Shown in pieces: positions 31,328 to 39,399 of a DNA stretch of 64,000 bases (positions within the stretch are counted from its first letter, which is position 1; each line of letters begins with the position of its first letter). Origin of the DNA: UBA1422 sp041859095 (GTDB lineage: Bacteria; Bacillota; Clostridia; Peptostreptococcales; Anaerovoracaceae); assembly GCA_041859095.1 (NCBI GenBank), contig JBHEKY010000006.1:1-64000 (forward strand). Reading direction: 5' to 3'. The notes beneath the pieces were generated by a model. That model made no database searches. It was not told the DNA's origin and saw only the letters and a list, made by a program, of their open reading frames with translations. The translations under genes were made by a program, and so were the position numbers.

Positions 31328-32734
31328 TTAAAAGGCCAGCGCTTTCATGTATTCATCCTGGAAGTCGCTGCAGGATGCCAGTTCAATGTGCTCCACCCTG
31401 GTTGGCACCGATTTCGCCAGCTCCATTTCAGCCTCGTTCATCAATGCCATGGAAACCCCAGCTCCCGCGGTGTTCCCTGCGGAAATGATTTTATCCAAGG
31501 GCAAAGAAGGAATCAGTCCAATGGCCACTGCGCTTTCTTTATGGATAAAGTTGCCAAATGCCCCGGCGATGATGATTTTATGGATGTCTTCCGGTTTTTT
31601 GTCCATCCGTTTCAGCATAATGGAAATACCGGCAGCCACTGCACCTTTTGCTAGCTGGACCTCCCGGATATCTTTTTGAGTGACGACGATGTCTTCACCG
31701 TCTTCTTTGTAGACCAAAACAAATTCCCGTCCCTCTTCGCTGTTGATGAGCCGGTCCGCAAGGGGGCTGCCCGGGTGCGTTTTCTCTAAGTCTTCTTTTG
31801 ACGCCAGCCGTCCTTTGATGTTAATTAAGCCAGCGCCAATCATCTCCGCCATGACGTCAATAATTCCGGAGCCACAAATGCCAACCGGTTCAGCGTCATC
31901 AACGGTTTTGATAAACACTTCATCGTCTTTGATCTGAATCTTTTCGATGGCTCCCGGTGCGGCACGCATGCCGTTTCGGATGGTGGCACCTTCAAAAGCA
32001 GGGCCTGCTGCGGTGGAGCATGTCAAGGCAACGCCGCCACCAGACAACACGATTTCACCATTTGTACCGATGTCCAAAAACAAAGTTAATTTCTCTTCAT
32101 CAAGAATTCTGGTTGCCACAATGCCGGCAACAATATCGCCTCCTACATGACCTGCAATATTAGGCAGTAGCGTGATTTGTGCATCTTTGGAAACCAAAAG
32201 ACCTAATTCGGTTTGGCTTAACTGCAGGGTGCCGGTATACATGGGGGAAAAGGGCGCTCTGGCCAGGCTAGCCGGTGGATATCCCGCAAAAATATGGGAC
32301 ATGGTGGTGTTTCCACCGACAGTCACTTGTAGAATTTCGTCTTTGTCTACGTTATGTTTCGTAATCAGTTCCAAGGTCAGGCCGTTTAGTCCTTCTAAAA
32401 TTTTTGCTCTGACGTTTGCCAACCGCTGAGGGTCGTCGTCACAGTAGGTGATTCTGGAAATCACGTCAGCACCAAATTCATTTTGAGGATTGGTGCATGC
32501 GGCGGGACCCAATTCCTTTCCTGTTGATAAATCCCAAAGCATAGCGACCACGGTGGTGGTCCCAATATCAAAAGCTACCCCATATCCGAGTCTGTCGGTT
32601 TGGGCCGCGAAGTCGGCTGGGAAAGTGACTAGTTTTGTTTTGCGTCCGTGGGCGTCCTTCAGAAGATTTGCGCCTTTGCACTTTCCGCACTCGCTGCAAA
32701 TTCCGGAACACTTTACTGTAGATTTCAAGCTCAT
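31328..32734 (-). CDS. ASKHA-family corrinoid activation protein (DUF4445)
   Basis: This 468-residue protein belongs to the ASKHA/DUF4445 group that reactivates corrinoid proteins by ATP-driven reduction of Co(II) (RamA and RACo types). The ATPase signature DIGTTTVVAML lies near residue 55, with VGGNTTMSH, DIGTNGEIVL and GSGIIDVMAEM further on. The usual 2Fe-2S ferredoxin domain is missing; instead the first 20 residues hold C9-x3-C13-x2-C16-x2-C19, which could bind an iron-sulfur cluster. It is upstream of pylT in the same operon, linking Pyl synthesis to corrinoid methyl transfer. Confidence 0.85.
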   Translation of the reverse strand: MSLKSTVKCSGICSECGKCKGANLLKDAHGRKTKLVTFPADFAAQTDRLGYGVAFDIGTTTVVAMLWDLSTGKELGPAACTNPQNEFGADVISRITYCDDDPQRLANVRAKILEGLNGLTLELITKHNVDKDEILQVTVGGNTTMSHIFAGYPPASLARAPFSPMYTGTLQLSQTELGLLVSKDAQITLLPNIAGHVGGDIVAGIVATRILDEEKLTLFLDIGTNGEIVLSGGGVALTCSTAAGPAFEGATIRNGMRAAPGAIEKIQIKDDEVFIKTVDDAEPVGICGSGIIDVMAEMIGAGLINIKGRLASKEDLEKTHPGSPLADRLINSEEGREFVLVYKEDGEDIVVTQKDIREVQLAKGAVAAGISIMLKRMDKKPEDIHKIIIAGAFGNFIHKESAVAIGLIPSLPLDKIISAGNTAGAGVSMALMNEAEMELAKSVPTRVEHIELASCSDFQDEYMKALAF

Positions 32735-32770
32735 TTTTCTCTCTTTTCGTGTTTATATCAGTTTCGTCTT

Positions 32771-33463
32771 CTATTTTTTGTCAGTGTTTTGTTTATTTTT
32801 GATGTTGCAAAATGCACAACCGGATTTGTTTCCCCGGCAATCGGCGCATTCGGCGTTAAGGCGGACATATGAATCATTCACCCGAAATGTCATCCCCCCA
32901 CAGGATTTCAGTGGCAGCAAAATTCCGGTGGGTCTGGTTTCTACGCCAATGGCGGCGCCGTCCAAGAGGGTCGACAACTCTTTCATCTGAAGGGATTCCA
33001 TCCCATAGAATCCAGGGCCAAATCCATCGCTTAGCGCGCCCTCTCCTTCAATCATTTCTTCCAGACGCATCCTACCGGCCTCGGTAAAGGCCGTGCCCCA
33101 AATGTCCGCAAATAATTGATTCATAATTGGTTCTCCATCCAAATGGTACTCGCCCGCAGTAAGCAAATGCACGTACACGCCTTGAATGGCATCCGGATCT
33201 AATTGCTCAAAGGCATTGCAATGAAAGACCACCCCATCGATGGTGGCAGTAGATCCTGACAAAGTAGGCATATCATAATAGGAGTAGATTGCTTTGATAT
33301 TGACTCGGCTCCGTATTCTCTCCCTGATTTCAAAGGCTTCTTTTCGCATTCTCTCATATTTCGGTCCCGGTCGGTCAATTCCGCTGGTCTCCATGAAGTA
33401 TGCATCAGCCAGTGCGTCACAGTCTTCTGTTGGGATTGCGATGATTTGGTTTTTTATATCCAT
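32771..33463 (-). CDS. MetH-activation-domain-like protein with C-terminal Cys motif
   Basis: The 230 residues resemble the vitamin B12-dependent methionine synthase activation domain (SGFGPGFYGM-type stretch, then IGVETRPTGILLPLKSCGGM). Such domains dock on corrinoid proteins for reductive reactivation. After that domain a CxxC-x6-CxxC motif (CADC ... CAFC, about residues 206-219) may hold an iron-sulfur cluster or zinc. ATG has AAAGGG at 5 nt and overlaps the cobW stop by 10 nt. It ends in TAG, five sense codons before TAA. A role as electron donor or docking partner for the ASKHA activator is inferred. Confidence 0.65.
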   Translation of the reverse strand: MDIKNQIIAIPTEDCDALADAYFMETSGIDRPGPKYERMRKEAFEIRERIRSRVNIKAIYSYYDMPTLSGSTATIDGVVFHCNAFEQLDPDAIQGVYVHLLTAGEYHLDGEPIMNQLFADIWGTAFTEAGRMRLEEMIEGEGALSDGFGPGFYGMESLQMKELSTLLDGAAIGVETRPTGILLPLKSCGGMTFRVNDSYVRLNAECADCRGNKSGCAFCNIKNKQNTDKK

Positions 33464-34377
33464 AAGTACCCTTTCAGGCGATTACCAATTGCCGTGATTA
33501 TCAGGCTCATCATTTTGAAGCCCACAGCAGAAATCACCACGATGTCGGTTTTGCTGATGGGCTGTTCCCAGGAGAGTAGTTCCACCTGGGTTCCGACGCA
33601 GCTAATTTCTATATTTCCTCGATCTGTCATAGCAAAACCTTTGATCCGATATGCCTGCGGGGATATCTCCCGGACAAACCTCTCCAGCTCATCATGTGGG
33701 ATGATTTGATCTCCCTTGACGATAAAGGTGGCAGGCCTTGAGACCACCGTATTGGTGGAATCCCTTGAATCTGATAGCTTCGCCAGGGCAGGATCCAGAT
33801 TCTTCATTAATTCAGTGATGTCAATCCTGCAATAAGATGTAACATATGGGGTAATTTTCGAATTGACTTCTTCTAGTTTTTCGATAATCTCTTTTAACTG
33901 GGTTTCGTCTATCAAGTCTGCCTTGTTGATGATCACCGCGCCACAGAACTCAAGCTGGGCTCGGATGGCAGGTAGTAAGTCGTACAATCCCATGAAGTTT
34001 TCAGCGTCCACCACACAGACAGAGCCTCTATAGTCGTAAGGCTGTTTCACCTTGTGGGCAATTCCGTCCAGAATGCTGTTCATGTTGGCGGGATCAGCCA
34101 GACCTGTAGCCTCAATGATGACAAATTCTAGTTCACGATGAGACATGTCTATAAGGCTATCCACAAATTTGTCTTTGATGCAGGCACAAAAGATGGAACC
34201 GTTGGTCAGCTCCGCTATTTGGATTCCATCCCGTGCGACCAACAGTCCATCCACATTCACGTCTCCAAATTCATTGATGATTACACCAATTTTATGAGCC
34301 TTCAGGGATTCCATGACCAGTTGCAGCAACGTGGTCTTGCCTGCGCCGAGAAAACCTGTCAATAAAATCAGTTGCAT
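33454..34377 (-). CDS. CobW/COG0523-family GTPase
   Basis: A G3E-type P-loop GTPase of 307 residues with Walker A GFLGAGKTT at residue 7, INEFGDVNVDG, the CAC metal-ligand motif (GSIFCACIKDKF) and the NKAD base-specificity motif. The family inserts or delivers metals and cofactors (cobalt, zinc, nickel). Here it lies between a corrinoid-type methyltransferase and corrinoid activators, so cobalamin or zinc handling for the methyltransferase is plausible. ATG 34377 has GAGGTG at 5 nt. Confidence 0.82.
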   Translation of the reverse strand: MQLILLTGFLGAGKTTLLQLVMESLKAHKIGVIINEFGDVNVDGLLVARDGIQIAELTNGSIFCACIKDKFVDSLIDMSHRELEFVIIEATGLADPANMNSILDGIAHKVKQPYDYRGSVCVVDAENFMGLYDLLPAIRAQLEFCGAVIINKADLIDETQLKEIIEKLEEVNSKITPYVTSYCRIDITELMKNLDPALAKLSDSRDSTNTVVSRPATFIVKGDQIIPHDELERFVREISPQAYRIKGFAMTDRGNIEISCVGTQVELLSWEQPISKTDIVVISAVGFKMMSLIITAIGNRLKGYLWI

Positions 34378-34531
34378 AAGGCACCTCTCTTCTTCCATCC
34401 ATTATATATGATTCCGTGAAAAATTACATCCGGAATCTCCGCTGTCTTTAAACAGGGAAATCCCGGATATTAAATGCTATTCATCCGGACGTCAACCGGT
34501 GTAAACCAACTTGATTCTTAGGTTTGCCCTG

Positions 34532-35899
34532 TTATTTTTTGGCGTTGGCGTACTCTTTCACAGTATTGACAAATTCTTCTCTGTCGGGGATGATGGAAAC
34601 CCATTTGATGTCACCGTCCACACACATGGTGGGCAGATTGGTCAGGCCCATCTTGGCGGTTCTTGCAATGTCTTCTTTGATGAAGTATTTATACACTCTG
34701 TACTCTGCAATGTCTTTGATTTGGTCAAAGGCATCCACCACACTGTTCAACATGTAAGTACACGCCGCACACTGATCGGGATCCAGCAAGAATAATTCAA
34801 TGATTACTTTTTCTTCGTTGGCATAGTCCGGAATTTCCACTTCGATGTCGAAGCTAGTTGCGGTTTGGTAATTCTTGATCATTTCTCTGGTGCGATCAGG
34901 GTTCTTTGTGGCTTGGGCACAGGCAATGGTGTTTTCAATGGGAGTGGCATAAGGCATATCACAGCCCGGGCTGACGATAAAATTCTTCATGCTTCCCACG
35001 CTGTCAATTAGGTCAATGACACCCTTCATGTTGTCTTCCTGGGTTCCATGAAGCATGGTAGTGGTTAGGGGAATGTTTCCGCCAATGCAGATGTTGTAAC
35101 GGTCGGTTACTTCCTTCGCAAGAGGAAGGTTCACGTTTTCATCCACAGAGATGCCATCCGGATTCATTTTGCACATGACTTCGATTTGTTGAGTCGCATT
35201 ACCACAGACAAAGAAGCTGGAGTAAGCGCCCTTCATGCGGATGAAGTCAAACACTGCGGTGAAGCTTTCTGACATCATCTTTTCAATATGCTTTGGCGAA
35301 ACCTGGCTAATCAACGGGTCTACCACCGCGATGACATCCATACCGGCTTCTATGTACATCTCTGACATTTTGCAGGCAATCTGAGAACAGTAACCAATCA
35401 AATCCTTTACATACTCGGGATCTTTCATCATATCCATGAAGATATTGCTGCCACGCAGATGGGAAGCCAGAGTGAACGGTCCGCAGATTAGTCCGTAAAG
35501 AGCAATGTCTTCGCCAACGGCTTCTTTCGTCTTTCTCATGGCATCCAAAATAGCCGGAATTCTACCGGAAGTTTCATCTGGAATCATACATTCGCATGGA
35601 ATGGTTTTATCAGAAGCCAGGGGATGGCTTTTTACTGAAGGAGGATTTTCTTTGGCCCACATCAAGTCACACCCAAGAATTTCCGCTTCAACCTGTAAGT
35701 CGAAAATAACGGGCATCCCATCAGGCATGTAAAGTTTGGCGACTTCTTTGAGAGAGGCTACAATTTTGTCGGCATCTTGTAACATTTCCTCCGCATTGTA
35801 TCCTTTTAGTTTGCCTGCATGGACGCCGGCAAAGGGAACCCACGGGTACTCGGTTAATTCCTCATGTCGTAGCGCTTTAAATATCAGTTCCTTACTCAT
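34532..35899 (-). CDS. UroD/MtaA-type corrinoid methyltransferase fused to a thioredoxin-like domain
   Basis: Residues 1 to about 345 form a uroporphyrinogen-decarboxylase-like barrel as in MtaA/MtbA methylcobamide methyltransferases. Candidate zinc ligands are the Cys of FFVCGN near residue 230 and of SPGCDMP near 313; the His usually two residues before the first Cys appears to be Phe. Residues about 355-455 look like a thioredoxin/glutaredoxin fold with a CAAC active-site motif near 377 and LPTM before a turn (cis-Pro). It is the first gene of the operon (GGAGG at 6 nt). The methyl acceptor and donor are unknown. Confidence 0.75.
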   Translation of the reverse strand: MSKELIFKALRHEELTEYPWVPFAGVHAGKLKGYNAEEMLQDADKIVASLKEVAKLYMPDGMPVIFDLQVEAEILGCDLMWAKENPPSVKSHPLASDKTIPCECMIPDETSGRIPAILDAMRKTKEAVGEDIALYGLICGPFTLASHLRGSNIFMDMMKDPEYVKDLIGYCSQIACKMSEMYIEAGMDVIAVVDPLISQVSPKHIEKMMSESFTAVFDFIRMKGAYSSFFVCGNATQQIEVMCKMNPDGISVDENVNLPLAKEVTDRYNICIGGNIPLTTTMLHGTQEDNMKGVIDLIDSVGSMKNFIVSPGCDMPYATPIENTIACAQATKNPDRTREMIKNYQTATSFDIEVEIPDYANEEKVIIELFLLDPDQCAACTYMLNSVVDAFDQIKDIAEYRVYKYFIKEDIARTAKMGLTNLPTMCVDGDIKWVSIIPDREEFVNTVKEYANAKK

Positions 35900-35959
35900 C
35901 TGTTTCCTCCATTTGTTATTTTTATTTTGATTGCTCTGCTCTTGTCCTTTGATATTCCC

Positions 35960-35965
35960 ATTATA
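35960..35965 (-). promoter_or_regulatory. -10 element of the methyltransfer/Pyl operon
   Basis: A consensus TATAAT (minus strand) lies about 60 bp upstream of the UroD-like ATG, but no good -35 box stands 16-18 bp away. That is the pattern of an activator-dependent promoter, consistent with the divergent PocR/AraC regulator. Confidence 0.5.
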
Positions 35966-36040
35966 TCTCGGTCCGTGTTCTTCTGTATTTTAGTTTTTTT
36001 GGTACATTTGGTATTATTATTCGCCATATGGGGGTTATGT

Positions 36041-36069
36041 TTGCACATTAAGAAAATATATACTATAAT
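36041..36069 (+). promoter_or_regulatory. Sigma-A promoter of the PocR/AraC regulator
   Basis: TTGCAC-17-TATAAT on the plus strand, 46 bp upstream of the regulator ATG. Confidence 0.7.
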
Positions 36070-36114
36070 CATATAAATTATGTTTTACTTTATAGTATTT
36101 TTTTGAGGTATTTT

Positions 36115-37434
36115 ATGAATAAGAAACCCTTGTCCGCTTCCTATCCCATTGGGATGTCCCGGGAAATAGAAAGTTCCATGCTATCCTTTTGCAGCATCAC
36201 CGGTCTGCCGGTGACCTACTATGACGCTCAGGGACAAGTCCGGATGGAATACGGTTCTCAGTATAAAATATGCAAATTTCTCAGAGTGTATAACAAGGAA
36301 GGCACAACCTGCCGACAGCACTTGATGTCAGCCATCCGAACCGCCGCCAGTTTAGGGGAGCCCTATTTTTTTGTATGCGCCTCAGGTTTCGTAAACATCG
36401 CGATTCCCTTGATTCAAGATGGCAAAAACTACGGTTGCTTCATCGCGGGTCCAATCATCATGGAAAAATTCAGCCATCGCACCATTGCGAAGCTATTGTC
36501 CATGAACATGACTCCCGAGAATACCTCTCAGGAGACTGACCACAATGCAGATTTCCTGTCTCGGGTTATTTCCATACTCCGAGAAATGTATATTTACACT
36601 TCCAAACAGGTGGCGCATCTGGCAACCTTGCTGAATAATTCTGTTGTCGCCAATTTGGTGGACAAAACCGATTATGACAAAGTTAATGCAAAATATCTGG
36701 AGCAGGTTCAAATTGGAGATGATATTCGGGGGTTGAAGCGAAGTGGGAAAGAAACCGGCTATCCGGTCAGCCAGGAGCACAACCTGATTGCGCAGGTTCG
36801 TGGTGGAAAGACGGCAGAAGCCAAAGAGGCGATGACTGCATACCTGAATGGCATCCTACTCTACGAGGCCGGGAACCTGGATTTCGTCAAGGTCCATCTC
36901 ATTGAGCTGTGTGCCTTAATATCCCGGGAAGGTCCGGACAGGCATATGGAAAACGAGGAATCCATTCGGGATAGCTTTGCCTACATCGAATCTCTGAACA
37001 AAATTGATAACATTCAAGATTTAAAGGAATGGTCCGAGGGGCTAGTAACTCATTTCACCACAAGGACCGGTCTATTAAGTTATCGCGGAAATTCCCAGTT
37101 AGTGCTTCAAGTACTGCGTCTCATCGCAAAGGACGACAAGTATCAATTAACCCTTGCCGCCACCGCCACTGAACTACATGTCAATCCCTCTTATCTATCA
37201 GGTCATTTCAAGCGGGAAACTGGCATGGGGTTTTCAGAGTTTGTGAACGAACAAAAGATTAGCAAAAGCAAAGAACTGCTCGAAAAAACAAATCTGCGAC
37301 TTTTGGAAATCGCAGATTTGTGTGGTTTTGAAGATCAAAGTTATTATACAAAGGTTTTCAGTAAACGGGTGGGCATGTCGCCCAGAGAATACCGAAATAC
37401 TATTTGTAGGTCACTTTCGAATTCTGATCAATAA
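36115..37434 (+). CDS. PocR-sensor AraC-family transcriptional regulator
   Basis: The 439-residue regulator begins with a PocR-type ligand domain (about 15-175; Cys-containing CKFLRVYNKEG, FFVCASGFVNIAIPL), has a helical middle, and ends with an AraC double helix-turn-helix (about 340-430; VNPSYLSGHFKRETG, AGLCGFEDQ-like LCGFEDQSYYTKVF). PocR domains are found in regulators of cobalamin-linked C1 and diol metabolism. ATG 36115 has GAGGT at 6 nt. It is divergent from the methyltransfer/Pyl operon and is its likely activator. Its last 35 nt overlap the convergent YerB-like gene. Confidence 0.85.
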   Translation: MNKKPLSASYPIGMSREIESSMLSFCSITGLPVTYYDAQGQVRMEYGSQYKICKFLRVYNKEGTTCRQHLMSAIRTAASLGEPYFFVCASGFVNIAIPLIQDGKNYGCFIAGPIIMEKFSHRTIAKLLSMNMTPENTSQETDHNADFLSRVISILREMYIYTSKQVAHLATLLNNSVVANLVDKTDYDKVNAKYLEQVQIGDDIRGLKRSGKETGYPVSQEHNLIAQVRGGKTAEAKEAMTAYLNGILLYEAGNLDFVKVHLIELCALISREGPDRHMENEESIRDSFAYIESLNKIDNIQDLKEWSEGLVTHFTTRTGLLSYRGNSQLVLQVLRLIAKDDKYQLTLAATATELHVNPSYLSGHFKRETGMGFSEFVNEQKISKSKELLEKTNLRLLEIADLCGFEDQSYYTKVFSKRVGMSPREYRNTICRSLSNSDQ

Positions 37435-38482
37435 CATGTACCCAAGTTTTTCCGCGGGTTAAGACGAATTCATTGCCTTCAGTGTCGGTGAAAATAGTTG
37501 GTGAATCAAGGTCCGCCCTGTCCCAAGTTCCTTCCACGATATTACCCCCGGTGAACAGCAAAGCCTTGCCACCTGCAGTCATATTGATGCCCAGTGTTTT
37601 GCCACCGGCATATAATATACTACTTTTGACATATTGAATCAAAATGTTTGATTGGGTGATGGGCAAATCGTTTTCGGCATCGATATATAACTCTCCATCA
37701 ACATAACGTTCATATAAGTTTTTTTCTTGGATGTATTTATATTCCACCAGTGTATAGGGATTATTCACGGTGATGGAGGCTACAGCGGGCACAATCGGAT
37801 CTTCCCCATCCTCTTTATCTTTATCTGTATCTGCTTTCTCTTCAGGAGCAAACGTAAAGGTACGAAGCTCTTGCACCTCATCCAACGAACGCTTCTTTAT
37901 TACTTCCCATAGGTCAGCATAATTCAGCATTGAATTATGGGGTGCGTTACGGGTCTTGGAGCGCCAGAAGAGGCTGTCATTCGTGCTGGTGGATACGTTG
38001 TCCACCACACCGGTTTTCAGATAAGCAACACCCTCGACACTGCCTCCATGATTAACAAATATTGCGTTGTATTCTCTGGCGACATCAATAAAATATGGCC
38101 TTGCACTTCGGATAGGTCCCACCACATCAGGCGTCTCTCCGTAGAAGAGTACCTGTAGACGTGTCAAACCACCTTCCGCAGGCATCTCATAAATAATATC
38201 CGCTTTTGACAGACCGGATTGTGGAATACAATCCACGTTGTCAATGGAAAACTGAACCACCCTGTTTGGCAAAGTCTCAGCACGAAGTCCGGTTAGTGGA
38301 TTAATCGGTCGATTATCTACCGGTTCGGGCTTCAAAGGATTTGGCAAATCTTCTGCAATGCCAGATGCATATATCCCAACTGCAGTGGCCACCAATAACA
38401 GAAGGATAATCCCGATTGCTATCGGGGTTTTACTCTTTTTTTTGCTTTTTTTCCTGTTTTGTCTCATGCTATCTTGTTGCAT
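37400..38482 (-). CDS. YerB-family (DUF3048) membrane-anchored protein
   Basis: The 360-residue protein has a basic N-terminus, one membrane segment (about 28-48) and an extracytoplasmic DUF3048 domain pair (NPLTGL, QFSIDNVDCIPQSGL, GPIRSARPYF near 120; RGKTWVHVID at the end). No lipobox is visible, so anchoring is by the helix. The function of the family is not firmly known. ATG 38482 has GGGGAG at 7 nt. It follows the GDSL gene by 13 nt. It ends in TAG inside the 3' end of the convergent regulator. Confidence 0.82.
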   Translation of the reverse strand: MQQDSMRQNRKKSKKKSKTPIAIGIILLLLVATAVGIYASGIAEDLPNPLKPEPVDNRPINPLTGLRAETLPNRVVQFSIDNVDCIPQSGLSKADIIYEMPAEGGLTRLQVLFYGETPDVVGPIRSARPYFIDVAREYNAIFVNHGGSVEGVAYLKTGVVDNVSTSTNDSLFWRSKTRNAPHNSMLNYADLWEVIKKRSLDEVQELRTFTFAPEEKADTDKDKEDGEDPIVPAVASITVNNPYTLVEYKYIQEKNLYERYVDGELYIDAENDLPITQSNILIQYVKSSILYAGGKTLGINMTAGGKALLFTGGNIVEGTWDRADLDSPTIFTDTEGNEFVLTRGKTWVHVIDQNSKVTYK

Positions 38483-38495
38483 CGTTTCTCTCCCC

Positions 38496-39053
38496 TTACA
38501 GTACTTCATTTATACATTTGGCAATCCACGCCTGACCCTCAACCGTAGGGTGAAGTCCATCGTGGTATTTTTCAAATCCCTTGTATTTTAACTCCAAATC
38601 CACCAAGGCGCAACCCTTTCCCTCGCAGAGGTTTCGAATTAGGTTGGAAAGCTCGGATAATTTTTTGTTTACGCTCTGGTAGTCAACCGCCTTGCCTGCC
38701 ATCCATTCCTGGGCAGTTTGGCCTGGATTGCACTGCAACGGAGTCAGAAGAACCACTTCGACGCCGTTCTCCTGTGACAAATCGACCATTTTCTCAATGT
38801 TTTCTATGGCTTCCTGCGGGCTTGCGGTTTTATAGATAAAATCGTTAGCACCGGTGAGAATCAGGACTTTGTCGGGTCGATGCGCTAATACATCCTTTGG
38901 GAAGCGTTGGAGGACCATGGCTGTCGTATCCCCGTTCACACCTTTATTAATGATTTGCCACCCGGTTTTCTCCCGAAGTATGGAAGGGAAGCTTTGTCCC
39001 TGCCTATGGGGGAATCCTTTGACAATGCTGTTGCCGATACAAACAACTTTCAT
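38496..39053 (-). CDS. SGNH/GDSL-type esterase
   Basis: A 185-residue SGNH hydrolase with block I GNSIVKG near residue 7 (Ser nucleophile), block II Gly in NKGVNGDTT, block III GANDF near 68 and block V DGLHPT near 163. It should hydrolyse esters or thioesters in the cytoplasm, as no signal peptide is seen. ATG has GAGGAG at 8 nt. It is in an operon with the YerB-like gene. Confidence 0.87.
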   Translation of the reverse strand: MKVVCIGNSIVKGFPHRQGQSFPSILREKTGWQIINKGVNGDTTAMVLQRFPKDVLAHRPDKVLILTGANDFIYKTASPQEAIENIEKMVDLSQENGVEVVLLTPLQCNPGQTAQEWMAGKAVDYQSVNKKLSELSNLIRNLCEGKGCALVDLELKYKGFEKYHDGLHPTVEGQAWIAKCINEVL

Positions 39054-39129
39054 GGCTGTTTCTCCTCTGTCTGTGATATAATAACTCCTATCATTATACC
39101 CTCTTTTTTTTAGAATGGAAGGATAACAA

Positions 39130-39387
39130 ATGCGTCACACCATGGTCCCCCGCGGCGTTTGTCCCATGAAGGTTGAATTCGATCTGGATGGACAAATTGT
39201 AACAAATGTAAAATTCATTGGAGGCTGCAACGGCAACCTGAAAGCGATTGCGATTTTAGTCGATGGTATGACCGTTGATCAGATTAATCAAAAACTCGGT
39301 GGAAATACGTGTGGCCGCAAGTCCACTTCTTGTACCGACCAATTAGCAATTGCAGTCAATAAAGCCATGGCAGATGAGAAGGAATAG
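39130..39387 (+). CDS. Small TSCPD-domain protein
   Basis: The 85-residue protein consists of a TSCPD domain, named after the motif also found at the C-terminus of some ribonucleotide reductases (GGNTCGRKSTSCTDQLA). The four Cys (CP, GCNG, TCG, SCTD) could bind a metal. Function unknown. ATG has GGAAGG 6 nt upstream. It ends in TAG, and the next gene begins 12 nt later in the same frame. Confidence 0.8.
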   Translation: MRHTMVPRGVCPMKVEFDLDGQIVTNVKFIGGCNGNLKAIAILVDGMTVDQINQKLGGNTCGRKSTSCTDQLAIAVNKAMADEKE

Positions 39388-39399
39388 GCTGGGAGAAAA

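Noticed and set aside
32757..32773. UAG of the MetH-activation-like gene as a Pyl site
   Set aside because: Read-through meets TAA after five codons and is not in frame with the ASKHA gene, so only a short tail would result.
37400..37434. 35-nt overlap of convergent regulator and YerB-like genes as an annotation error
   Set aside because: Both C-termini fit their families, so the overlap appears genuine.
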